Assembly: GCF_026262505.1 (NCBI RefSeq)
Contig: NC_067207.1
Coordinates: 18,692,082-18,756,081 of the forward strand
DNA: 64,000 nucleotides
DNA from: Trichomonas vaginalis G3
Taxonomy: Eukaryota > Parabasalia > Trichomonadida > Trichomonadidae
Direction of reading: 5' to 3'
Shown here: positions 31,241 through 39,012 of the stretch, piece by piece
How positions within the stretch are numbered: the first letter of the stretch is position 1
How the letters are laid out: each line of letters starts with the position of its first letter
Made by a program: the position numbers and the translations under genes
Notes under the pieces: generated by a model
Told to the model about the DNA's origin: nothing
Database searches by the model: none
The model's input: only the letters and a program-made list of their open reading frames with translations

Positions 31241-32476
31241 ATGTACAGAATAGATGTTTCAGATTTTTATGACTTCCAAGCATTCAGAAATATGTGTCCA
31301 TTTCGAGACTATAACAAAGCAGTCGAGAATTTGAAACGTTTAGTCATTTATGTCGACTCTGCCCCAGAATGTTATGTTATGAAAGAATGGGATGTAGTCT
31401 TTAACAAACCTAAAGCGACAATAGTTTCAGAACAAGAATGTAGACAGAAACTTAAGAAAATAAAAGTCGTACAAGTTGGCATGAAGATGTTAGATGCTTG
31501 GGATATCTTATTGTCAAAGTTAGAAGATTTTTCAGTTCGAGGTATAAAGTTCTATACACCTTCTCCAAACTTCTATTCTATCTTCACTGGATATAAATAT
31601 GAACAAGTAGAATGGAAAGAAAATATTATAGAAGCTTGGTTAGACCATGTCAAAGAAATTATATGCAATGGAAACGAAAAGGTTTATGAGTATATCTTAT
31701 GTTGGTTTGCAAACATCTTACAACATCCAAGTGCTAAAAATGAAACTGCTCTCATTATAATTGGAAAACAAGGAACTGGTAAGAACACATTCTTTACAGA
31801 TATTTTGTGCAAACTGTTAGAGGGCTATTCGAACCCGAATATGACAAACTTAGAAAACATCTGTGGCAAGTTTAACTCCTCAATAGAGAATATGAAACTT
31901 ATAGTTTGCAATGAACTTCAAAGTATAGATACAACAAAAGTTTTAAACTCAGATGCTTTGAAGAGTCTTATAACAGACAAAGTTGGAGTTGTTGAAAGAA
32001 AGTATAAAGACCAAAGAGTTTGTGAAAATGTTGCAAACTTCATTATGGTTTCAAACAATGCTGTTCCGATGAAGTTAGAAAGTTCTGACAGAAGATATGT
32101 AGTTGTCAGAACGTCAGATTCTCATATGCAAGATACAGAATATTTTGACGACTTAGCAGAAACTTTGACATCTGACTTTTACAACCACTTGTTCTCATAT
32201 TTTATGACATTAGATATTTCTAAGTTCAATCCAAGACAAATTCCACATACCGAAGAGAGACAAACATTGTTAGAAGCAAACAAGAGTGTATATGAACTGT
32301 TCATAGATGAAACTGACTTTGTGTCATTAGATGAAAGGTCATTGTACGATTCGTATAAACAATATTGTCAAGAATATGGTTATATGACAGCGTCTAAACG
32401 AACATTCTTGGCAAATGTCAAAAGTCTTTTAGACGTACAGAATGGTGTATATACAAAGAAAAATTTTTATGAGTAA
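31241..32476 (+). CDS. Polinton superfamily 3 helicase (D5-like)
   Basis: 411 residues, looks whole. Walker A GKQGTGKNTFF at about 175-185, Walker B-like LIVCNELQSI near 220-230, then a motif C region (NFIMVSNNAVPMKLESSDRRYVVV near 265-290), the order of SF3 helicases of the poxvirus D5/virophage group. A short N-terminal region without an obvious primase active site precedes it, and the C-terminal helical part (YDSYKQYCQEYGYMTASKRTF) resembles the winged-helix found after SF3 domains. It would unwind DNA during replication. Canonical animal Polintons rely on polymerase B without such a helicase, so this is a notable gene. Confidence 0.85.
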   Translation: MYRIDVSDFYDFQAFRNMCPFRDYNKAVENLKRLVIYVDSAPECYVMKEWDVVFNKPKATIVSEQECRQKLKKIKVVQVGMKMLDAWDILLSKLEDFSVRGIKFYTPSPNFYSIFTGYKYEQVEWKENIIEAWLDHVKEIICNGNEKVYEYILCWFANILQHPSAKNETALIIIGKQGTGKNTFFTDILCKLLEGYSNPNMTNLENICGKFNSSIENMKLIVCNELQSIDTTKVLNSDALKSLITDKVGVVERKYKDQRVCENVANFIMVSNNAVPMKLESSDRRYVVVRTSDSHMQDTEYFDDLAETLTSDFYNHLFSYFMTLDISKFNPRQIPHTEERQTLLEANKSVYELFIDETDFVSLDERSLYDSYKQYCQEYGYMTASKRTFLANVKSLLDVQNGVYTKKNFYE

Positions 32477-32511
32477 ATTTAAAAAAAATAATTTTTTATC
32501 CGATAGAAAAG

Positions 32512-32931
32512 ATGACAAAATTCATCTCAGTAAACAAGTACATGTCAGGACTTAAAGAAGAACTAGACCCATTCACATATTTGAATGTTTACTTCTACCA
32601 TTTTGAAAAGTCTTCATTCAGCAAAGTTTGGAACATCGAACCAGTTAAGTTTGCTATTGTGACTAAAAATGGTGCGAAATTTGAAGACTTAGACATAGAA
32701 GGTTTGTTAGCAGTCAAAGAAAGTTTTGACAGAAGGTTTTCAAACCTTAAAGAAGGCAAAGCATACAAACTTGTTATACCTTATGAACCAAAGAAAGCAG
32801 ACGACTATGAATATTATGAGTCTAAGATAGTTGAAGTTCAAGGTAAATTGGGTAAAAAGATTTTAGAGTCTAAGCCAGTGTTTGCTCCTAAAGAGGAAGA
32901 GAACATTGACATTGACCCAGAAATGTTCTAA
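32512..32931 (+). CDS. Polinton protein, unknown (139 aa)
   Basis: 139 residues, beta-rich with an acidic C-terminus (EEENIDIDPEMF). The phrase VIPYEPKKADDYEYYESKI suggests a small OB- or SSB-like fold, which would fit its place beside the helicase, but this is speculation. It converges on the minus-strand gene ending at 32,948. Confidence 0.55.
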   Translation: MTKFISVNKYMSGLKEELDPFTYLNVYFYHFEKSSFSKVWNIEPVKFAIVTKNGAKFEDLDIEGLLAVKESFDRRFSNLKEGKAYKLVIPYEPKKADDYEYYESKIVEVQGKLGKKILESKPVFAPKEEENIDIDPEMF

Positions 32932-32947
32932 AAATAAAATTTTATTT

Positions 32948-33412
32948 TTACATGTCAAATTTCTTTTTCTCTGGAACTGGTTCAGGTTCTTTCTTCTCTT
33001 CTACTTTCTTCTCTTCTTCTACTTTCTTCTTCTTTTCTCTCTTCTTCTTCTCTGGTGGAGTTATGTCAAATTTCTCCGAACCATATTTATGTAAAAGTTC
33101 TTTGTCCTTTAATAGCTCATCTATTCTGTTTTCTATTTCATCTTCAAGAACAGCGCATGTGTCTTCTTTGCATTCTAAGAACTTTTGTTGGACTTCATCT
33201 TTCCAATCGGCGTCATCTCTGTCAACAAGTCTGTCATTGACAAATTTTAAGACTGCTCTTTGTAATGTTTTATGGTTCTTGTCATATTCCCAGAAACAGA
33301 ACTTTAGAACAAATTCACCTTTCTTGTTTACACTATGTAAGATTTTATGGTCGACAGATGTTTTGCTGTCAAAAAGTTTGTCTCGAATATAGATAGCGAA
33401 ATCGCTAGACAT
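32948..33412 (-). CDS. Polinton Lys/Glu-tailed protein, unknown (154 aa)
   Basis: 154 residues. The N-terminal globular part (FAIYIRDKLFDSKTSVDHKIL) is followed by a highly charged tail of alternating Lys and Glu (residues ~115-150). It is divergent from the ATPase gene, with 36 bp between start codons. No known family. Confidence 0.6.
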   Translation of the reverse strand: MSSDFAIYIRDKLFDSKTSVDHKILHSVNKKGEFVLKFCFWEYDKNHKTLQRAVLKFVNDRLVDRDDADWKDEVQQKFLECKEDTCAVLEDEIENRIDELLKDKELLHKYGSEKFDITPPEKKKREKKKKVEEEKKVEEKKEPEPVPEKKKFDM

Positions 33413-33448
33413 TTTCTAAAAGATAAAAATTTTAATTTTTCTAAAAAT

Positions 33449-34324
33449 ATGTTAGAAAAAAAGTTTGCTGACATTGACAAGAAATTTGAGAATGTTTTAA
33501 ATAAGAACAAGAGGAAGTTAGAAAATGCTCAGATAAAACCCATACATGACAAGTTCTTATTTGCTCAGAATGGTATAACAGGTCTAATTGCACCACCTGG
33601 GTCGGGTAAGACTTTCACTTATCTTAAAATGGCTGCACAACAACAAGAACTAGATGAGAAGAACCCATTCTATGAGTTAGTTGTTATTTGTTCGACTTCT
33701 GGTCAATTTGACCAAACCGTCAATTCGTTCAAAGATATTATAAAGAAGTCTAAGTTAGTATGTATAAAGGATACTGAGTTGTTAGATTGGATAAAGAAGT
33801 ACCAAAGAAGAGTTTTGAAGTATAATGCTATAAATGAGTATATAAATTCTAAGTTTAAAGACCCAAATGAGGAAATGCAGAGAATATTAGAGAAGAAACA
33901 CTTCAGAAACAAACAGAAAGAGATAGAATACATTTCGAAGAAATTGCAATCTTACGATTGGAAGACATACCCTCATAGATGTCTTCTTATCTTAGATGAC
34001 TTTGCTTCTCATCCTTTGCTTAAGAATAGAGAACAAGATATGTGTCGAATTCTTAAGAAGCTCAGACACTTTAACATCTCAGTCGTAATATGTGTACAGA
34101 CAGCAAAGAGTTTAAGTAAGGATGTTAAAAGAATACTGACTGACATTATACTTTTCCCCGGATTGTCCGAAGACGATTTCATGGAACTTATGAAAGAGTC
34201 CATGGCAGGTAAGTTTGACAGACATGAACTATGGGAGAAGTACAAAGTCATACAAGACCCTCATACTTCTTTCAGAATTCATATCTACGCGAACAAAGTT
34301 CAAATTGTAAAAAGTCAAGCTTGA
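33449..34324 (+). CDS. Polinton genome-packaging ATPase (FtsK/HerA, A32-like)
   Basis: 291 residues from ATG 33449, chosen because it follows the divergent spacer; the open frame itself begins farther upstream within the antisense gene. Walker A APPGSGKTF near 47-55, Walker B CLLILDDFA near 178-186, then LRHFNISVVICVQTAKSL and a sensor/arginine-finger region, as in poxvirus A32-type packaging ATPases of Polintons, virophages and giant viruses. It would pump DNA into capsids. It looks whole. The stop is followed at once by the left 17-bp direct repeat of the next array. Confidence 0.88.
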   Translation: MLEKKFADIDKKFENVLNKNKRKLENAQIKPIHDKFLFAQNGITGLIAPPGSGKTFTYLKMAAQQQELDEKNPFYELVVICSTSGQFDQTVNSFKDIIKKSKLVCIKDTELLDWIKKYQRRVLKYNAINEYINSKFKDPNEEMQRILEKKHFRNKQKEIEYISKKLQSYDWKTYPHRCLLILDDFASHPLLKNREQDMCRILKKLRHFNISVVICVQTAKSLSKDVKRILTDIILFPGLSEDDFMELMKESMAGKFDRHELWEKYKVIQDPHTSFRIHIYANKVQIVKSQA

Positions 34325-34756
34325 AAAATGTAAGTGTTTAGTCTTAGTAAGTCTGTTGTGGTGCTGGGGCTGTCGGTTCTTCTGGCTTTGGAAGGCATTC
34401 AGGAAGAGGGACGTGAGACATTCGTTTGTGTCCTGTCGGAAGGAAGAACTTTTCCTGTTGTCGGGAAAAACTTTTTCTGTCGGAAGGAAAAATTTTTTCT
34501 GTTGGAAGGAAAAACTTTTCCTGAAGTTCGACCAAAAAGTTCTCAATTTTCGAAAATTTGAATGGTTTACGGACGGACAACTGGAAAATTTTTTCCTGTC
34601 GGAAGGAATTTTTTTTTCTGTCGGAAGGAAAAACTTTTTCTGTCGGAAGGAAGAACTTTTCTTGTCGGAAGGAAGGACTCGGAATGCCAGAAGGATTTGA
34701 CAAGGCAATATACTTTATAGAGCTACCTGAGCCATCTGAAGTCAAGCTTGAAAAAT
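34313..34756. repeat. GTCGGAAGG repeat region flanked by 17-bp direct repeats
   Basis: AGTCAAGCTTGAAAAAT occurs at 34,313-34,329 (ATPase stop) and again at 34,740-34,756. Between them are two clusters, each of about four ~22-bp units (CTGTCGGAAGGAAAAACTTTT and variants), at ~34,435-34,525 and ~34,605-34,680, separated by a unique stretch. Several frames stay open because of the repeat, giving false ORFs on both strands. The flanking repeats suggest insertion by slippage or recombination. Confidence 0.85.
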
Positions 34757-34767
34757 AAATGGTTCAT

Positions 34768-35592
34768 TTACCCTACTTGTTTGAAGTTGTCAAAATACTC
34801 TGTTATTTTTTCCTTTAACAATGGCAAATCTTCTTTGAAGGTAAGTATTGTACAACCTTTCATATCATAGTGTGTTTGAGGTAACGTATCTTGAACTATT
34901 TGTTTCACATCTTCATTTGGGGTCATTGAAATCGGTAAGTTTTCGCGATAGAACCAATTTCTGTCAGATTTGTAAATCTTAGCAAGGTCGTAAAAGCTTT
35001 TGTTGTTTCTTCTGACTAAATGCAACATAACCATATCTTTATCTTCTTCATTTTCCATCTCTTCAGTATAAATCATATACTTATAGTTCTTTTCCTTTCC
35101 TTTTGGTACCGAACGTGGTATTCTTTTCTGAATGTTTTTGTCTTTTGCTTCAATGACTTCATCTTTTGCTTGAAGTTTCTTTTCCATCTCTTCACGTTCT
35201 TGTCTATGAATTTCGTCAAGAAGTCTGTAAATATACCAAGCATAACGAGGCGAAGCCCACATTGCAACAGCATTTACAAGAAGTCTATGTACATACCAAC
35301 CTCTCAAACCATTTGGCAAATTTTTACGATTTTCATGTGTTTTATGCATGGCCGAAAAAAGTCGGTCTAGAGAAATTTCACTCAAAAGTTCTTGTGTGCT
35401 TTGGTTTTTGAACCAGTCGTCTGCGTGTTTAGTATCTGGAGCAAAACATGCTGTCAAAATACTTTGCATTTGGTACATATCGTCTTTGACCGAACGAATG
35501 AGACGTAACTGTTTGTTAAACTGAACCCACTCATATTCTTCATTTATAGCTTCATGGACTATAACTGTTGTTGTGTTCTCTGTTGTTGACAT
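34768..35592 (-). CDS. Polinton KilA-N domain protein
   Basis: 274 residues from ATG 35592 (MSTTENTTT), preferred over an upstream TTG. After a helical N-terminus, residues about 94-130 (GWYVHRLLVNAVAMWASPRYAWYIYRLLDEI) match the KilA-N DNA-binding module. A coiled linker with alternating Lys/Glu follows, then an alpha/beta C-terminal domain (YKYMIYTEEMENEEDKDMV to ITEYFDNF) like those that follow KilA-N in large DNA viruses. KilA-N genes are extremely abundant in trichomonad genomes. It is probably a DNA-binding regulator. Its leader is nearly identical to that of the gene starting at 37,247. Confidence 0.8.
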   Translation of the reverse strand: MSTTENTTTVIVHEAINEEYEWVQFNKQLRLIRSVKDDMYQMQSILTACFAPDTKHADDWFKNQSTQELLSEISLDRLFSAMHKTHENRKNLPNGLRGWYVHRLLVNAVAMWASPRYAWYIYRLLDEIHRQEREEMEKKLQAKDEVIEAKDKNIQKRIPRSVPKGKEKNYKYMIYTEEMENEEDKDMVMLHLVRRNNKSFYDLAKIYKSDRNWFYRENLPISMTPNEDVKQIVQDTLPQTHYDMKGCTILTFKEDLPLLKEKITEYFDNFKQVG

Positions 35593-35610
35593 ATCTGTCC
35601 TTACATACAA

Positions 35611-35640
35611 AATAAAAAAATAAATAAAAATAAAACTAAC
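35611..35640 (-). promoter_or_regulatory. Shared AT-rich leader, copy 1
   Basis: ACAAAATAAAAAAATAAATA followed by AAATAAAACTAACTTTATTTTTT lies just upstream of the KilA-N gene. A near copy precedes the 312-aa gene at 37,260-37,310. Duplicated leaders imply co-regulation or duplicated gene cassettes. Confidence 0.6.
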
Positions 35641-35648
35641 TTTATTTT

Positions 35649-35935
35649 TTCTATCTTAAGGAAATTCATGATTTTCATGAGTTTTAGGCGACCCCGAAAA
35701 AAGTCTGGGTCGCAATTTTTCACGATTTTCATGAGTTTTAGGCGAGTAAGATTTTTTTACCTACTCGCTGTTCTTCATGATTTTCATGAGTTTTAGGCGA
35801 CCAGGTTTTTTTCCCTACTCGCAATTTTTTACGATTTTCATGAGTTTTAGGCGACCAGGTTTTTTTCCCTACTCGCAATTTTTTACGATTTTCATGAGTT
35901 TTAGGCGAGTAAGATTTTCTATCTTAAGGAAATTC
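35649..35935. repeat. 54-bp tandem repeat array, five copies
   Basis: GATTTTCATGAGTTTTAGGC begins units at 35,670, 35,724, 35,779, 35,833 and 35,887 (period 54-55). Units alternate between GCGACC and GCGAGTAAG endings and contain CCCTACTCGCAATTTTT. The array is bracketed by TCTATCTTAAGGAAATTCA at ~35,650 and ~35,918, so it expanded inside one copy of that sequence. Confidence 0.9.
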
Positions 35936-35954
35936 AAGAATTTTGTGCTGAATT

Positions 35955-36308
35955 CAGCAAAAATAATGTTTAGGTGAAGAGGTGAGATCTCACCTGTTTT
36001 CTCACCTGTTTTCTAACATGGTCTAAAACACACAAAACTCATGAAATTTGGTCATTTTTCAGCAAAAATAATGTTTAGGTGAAGAGGTGAGATCTCACCC
36101 GTTTTCTCACCTGTTTTCTCACCTCAGTTATTTTATAAGCGTTTTACATGGTAAACGTTATTTTTGGAATTTTGTGAAAACTCAACGGTTTGACACAAGC
36201 CCTAAAAATTATTTTACTCAGAATTTTATACAGAATTCAGCAAAAATATATTTTAGGTGAAGAGGTGAGATCTCACCCGTTTTCTCACCTGTTTTCTCAC
36301 CTGTTATT
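35955..36308. repeat. Three units with GGTGAGATCTCACC palindromes after the 312-aa gene
   Basis: Palindromes at 35,981-35,994, 36,086-36,099 and 36,264-36,277. Each is preceded by AAAAATAATGTTTAGGTGAAGA or a close variant and followed by repeats of TTTTCTCACCTG. A copy of the last codons of the adjacent gene (TTTTATAAGCGTTTTACATG) is also duplicated at ~36,130, so the 3' end of the gene was copied with the unit. Confidence 0.9.
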
Positions 36309-37247
36309 TTATAAGCGTTTTACATGAATTGTACGATGTATATTTGAAATTCTAAACAGTTTTGTAGCTTCTATTTCTTCTGTCAGTATGTCAAAAGTTT
36401 TAACGATACCGAAAGTTTCTTTATACTTCTTCTTGACGTCAGATAGAGGGAAATCTTCTGCTGTTGGATAGTTTTTGTTCAGAAATTCTAACATGTCCAT
36501 TTTATTTTCTGCTGGTTTCTCTGCTTCTTTCTTTAAGTCTGCATAGTCGTTTCTCATTCTTTCTATCTCTTTGACGGAGTAGTTATATTTCCTCATTGCT
36601 GCCTTACATTTAGAACATTGCGGGTTCATTTTTGCGTTATACATTGAAACCTTACCTGCTAGAACAACTAAGGCGTCAATGGTTTTCTTTAACGCAAAAG
36701 CTGCTGGTTTTATCTGTTCATTCCATACCTTACCTCTTCTATCTTTATCTCTTATCTGCCAAACACATTCAGCAACTAACGAAACAAAGTTGTCGTAGGT
36801 CTTAAATTCTTCAGATTTATATATGTCAGAAACATTCTTATATACCATGTCGCAATCTTTGTCCATAACCTTATGGTTGCAATGAAATCCAAGGAATTCA
36901 TAATTTACCTTTCGTATGAACTTCTTTATTTCTACTGAGTCAGTTGCTTTGACTTCTATTTCATCGAATTCAGGAATAGTGAGTTTTTGTTGTTGGATTT
37001 CAGGCAATTTGGGTAAATGGTCGATGAGGTCCTGCATTTCATAAAGATACTGTTCATTTTCTTCATCTTTCGCACTACAGTCTAAATTACATGTTAAAAG
37101 TTCTTGCTTTATCTTCTGGATTTCTGTTTCAAAAGTATATGAAGAAGGAATGAAGCTTTTCATTTCTACTAACATTGACGTAGGATTCATAACTAACGAG
37201 TTTGGTGCTGTAGTTGTTTGTATTGCTGTTGTGCCGATTGTTGACAT
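36309..37247 (-). CDS. Polinton protein, unknown (312 aa)
   Basis: 312 residues starting MSTIGTTAIQTTTAPN, helical and charged. A Cys-pair motif (NPQCSKCKAAMRKY near 205-220) could bind zinc, and there are other conserved-looking Cys/His (FHCNHKVMDKDCDM near 125-140). The C-terminal part contains a helical module with PTAEDFPLSDVKKKYKETF. No family recognised. It looks whole. The N-terminus and leader resemble those of the KilA-N gene, suggesting shared regulation. Confidence 0.65.
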   Translation of the reverse strand: MSTIGTTAIQTTTAPNSLVMNPTSMLVEMKSFIPSSYTFETEIQKIKQELLTCNLDCSAKDEENEQYLYEMQDLIDHLPKLPEIQQQKLTIPEFDEIEVKATDSVEIKKFIRKVNYEFLGFHCNHKVMDKDCDMVYKNVSDIYKSEEFKTYDNFVSLVAECVWQIRDKDRRGKVWNEQIKPAAFALKKTIDALVVLAGKVSMYNAKMNPQCSKCKAAMRKYNYSVKEIERMRNDYADLKKEAEKPAENKMDMLEFLNKNYPTAEDFPLSDVKKKYKETFGIVKTFDILTEEIEATKLFRISNIHRTIHVKRL

Positions 37248-37259
37248 TTTATTTTTTTA

Positions 37260-37310
37260 TACAAAATAAAAAAATAAAAAAAAATAAAACTAACTTTATT
37301 TTTTATTTCG
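37260..37310 (-). promoter_or_regulatory. Shared AT-rich leader, copy 2
   Basis: ACAAAATAAAAAAATAAAAA then AAATAAAACTAACTTTATTTTTT, nearly the same as the leader before the KilA-N gene. Confidence 0.6.
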
Positions 37311-37329
37311 GGAAAATTCATGAAAATTC

Positions 37330-37393
37330 AAGAGGTGAGAAAAGAGGTGAGAAAAGAGGTGAGATCTCACCTCTTCACCTAAACATTATTTTT
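37330..37393. repeat. GGTGAGATCTCACC palindrome unit 4 (inverted)
   Basis: Three GAGGTGAGAAAA-type steps lead into the palindrome at 37,358-37,371, here extended to 22 perfectly symmetric bases, followed by TCTTCACCTAAACATTATTTTT. Orientation is opposite to units 1-3. Confidence 0.9.
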
Positions 37394-37512
37394 GGGTCCT
37401 TTACACTCATTACGAAGAAGTCATGACAAAACATTTACGAAGAAGTTTCGACAAAACATTTTCGAAGAAGTCATGAAAATTCAAGAGGTTTTGGGTGGTT
37501 GGTACTTGAAGC

Positions 37513-37956
37513 AGTACAAGTATTGTTCTGAAAAAGTACAAGTATTGTTCTGAAACAGTACAAATATTGTCTTGAAACAGTACAAATATTGTTCTGAAAC
37601 AGTACAAATATTGTTCTGAAACAGTACAAATATTGTTCTGAAACAGTACAAATATTGTCTTGAAACAGTACAAATATTGTTCTGAAACAGTACAAATATT
37701 GTTCTGAAACAGTACAAATATTGTTCTGAAACAGTACAAATATTGTTCTGAAACAGAAAATTTTTCTCACAAATTGAGAGCTTTTACGGGAAATTTGTTC
37801 TGAAAAAGTTCAAGTCTTGTTCTGAAAAAGTACAAGTATTGTTCTGAAACAGTACAAGTATTGTTCTGAAACAGTACAAGTATTGTTCTGAAACAGTACA
37901 AGTATTGTTCTGAAAAAGTACAAGTATTGTTCTGAAGCAGTGCAAGTATTGTTTTC
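37513..37956. repeat. 22-bp tandem repeat arrays (11 + 7 copies)
   Basis: Unit GTACAAATATTGTTCTGAAACA with period exactly 22. Eleven copies occupy 37,513-37,754 and seven more diverged copies (GTACAAGTATTG...) 37,808-37,956, separated by ~50 bp of unique sequence. Because 22 is not a multiple of 3 and the unit has no minus-strand stop, all three minus frames remain open. The resulting ORFs (CTVSEQYLYCF-type repeats) are artefacts. Confidence 0.92.
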
Positions 37957-37981
37957 ATGAGTTTTCTACGATGTTTGAAAA

Positions 37982-38030
37982 AAGGTGAAAAAACAGGTGA
38001 GATCTCACCTCTTCACCTAAACATTATTTT
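37982..38030. repeat. GGTGAGATCTCACC palindrome unit 5, at the 3' end of the 286-aa gene
   Basis: The palindrome at 37,996-38,009 is followed by TCTTCACCTAAACATTATTTTT and then directly by the stop codon of the minus-strand gene at 38,031. It therefore lies just after a coding region, like unit 3. Confidence 0.9.
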
Positions 38031-38891
38031 TCAATACTTTTTCAGCACTTTTCCGTAGTTATATATGAAAGACAATTCGAGATAAAAGTCATAGTACAAT
38101 GGAATAATATGTTGCACACCATTTGTTGTGAACCAAACTTGAAAGTCAGAGAAACTGTTACTAGGTGGTTCGTAGAATTTAGAAGCAAAGTCATAAAAGT
38201 CCTTACCAATACATAGAAAACTATTGTTGCTTGAACTGAAACTTGCATGACACATAACATTTTGAGGGTCAAACACGTTTCTATAAACCATCAAATCTGC
38301 TGGTGGAAGTATAAATTTAAATGGACCATCTGATGGTAATGGTTCGTTCTGGTTTAGTAACCGAAGAAATTGTGCCCAAGAACGTTTGTCTACTTCCCAA
38401 AATAAAAACTCTGTACCTCTTGGAGGGTTAATTTCAATCTTTTGAAATGAAACGGCGGAGTTCATCTTGTCATATTCTAGTTTCAGATAGTATGTTCCAT
38501 TTAGTAAAGAGTCGTATTTTTCTTGAAATTCCCAATAATATTTGTTCATTTGAGTTTGAAAGTCATTTAGAGTTTTCTCAAGACTTTCGTCTGAACGAAC
38601 TGTAAAGATTCTCATTTCGTCAAATTTGTCTATTAGACCATCAGAACCTTTATACTGCCCATGAAAATATACTGCGAACATAAATGCGTTAGTTCTTTTT
38701 GAAAACAAAACTCTTCTAAATCCTATTGCCTTTGCATCTGAAGGACTTTGAAGCCAACGAATTGGATAGTCAAACCTGTATGTTCGGGATGAAATTTCTT
38801 CATCTGAAATAGTCCTACCAGCATTTGTAAAGATATAGTCTAACGGTTTTGTATCTGCTACTTTTGTTCTTTGTTTTTCAACCTGAAGCAT
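38031..38891 (-). CDS. Polinton protein, paralogue 1 (286 aa), unknown
   Basis: 286 residues, looks whole. Aromatic, beta-rich protein: YRFDYPIRWLQSPSDAKAIGFRRVLF near 40-65, WAQFLRLLNQNEPLPSDGPF near 175-195, and a C-terminal block (FDPQNVMCHASFSSSNNSFLC, FYEPPSNSFSDFQVWFTTNG, YDFYLELSFIYNYGK). A second, broken copy lies at 44,688-45,535 on the opposite strand with the same three blocks. Two copies in one element and the beta-rich character suggest a virion surface protein. No known family recognised. Confidence 0.65.
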   Translation of the reverse strand: MLQVEKQRTKVADTKPLDYIFTNAGRTISDEEISSRTYRFDYPIRWLQSPSDAKAIGFRRVLFSKRTNAFMFAVYFHGQYKGSDGLIDKFDEMRIFTVRSDESLEKTLNDFQTQMNKYYWEFQEKYDSLLNGTYYLKLEYDKMNSAVSFQKIEINPPRGTEFLFWEVDKRSWAQFLRLLNQNEPLPSDGPFKFILPPADLMVYRNVFDPQNVMCHASFSSSNNSFLCIGKDFYDFASKFYEPPSNSFSDFQVWFTTNGVQHIIPLYYDFYLELSFIYNYGKVLKKY

Positions 38892-38996
38892 TTAATATAT
38901 GTAAAAATATATTGTTTTAAAATGGTATGCCATTTCATATTTCTCATCTAACAAACAAGTTTCCCAACGGTCTTCTCCAACAAACTCAGCGTACAT
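38892..38996 (-). CDS. Polinton very small ORF (34 aa)
   Basis: MYAEFVGEDRWETCLLDEKYEMA... ends in TAA immediately adjoining the ATG of the 286-aa gene, and begins just below the polymerase region. The abutting stop/start and aromatic/acidic composition are the only support. Confidence 0.4.
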   Translation of the reverse strand: MYAEFVGEDRWETCLLDEKYEMAYHFKTIYFYIY

Positions 38997-39012
38997 TTCA
39001 AATAAAAATTTT

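Noticed and set aside
34229-34758. Several ORFs on both strands between the ATPase and KilA-N genes
   Set aside because: Produced by the GTCGGAAGG repeats; mutually overlapping and without protein character.
37410-37770. Three overlapping minus-strand ORFs of 78-109 codons made of CTVSEQYLYCFRTIFVLFQ-type repeats
   Set aside because: They are the three frames of one 22-bp tandem array; no independent coding signal.
35649-37956. Repeat arrays considered as CRISPR
   Set aside because: Units are contiguous tandem repeats without unique spacers, in a eukaryotic element, and there are no cas genes.
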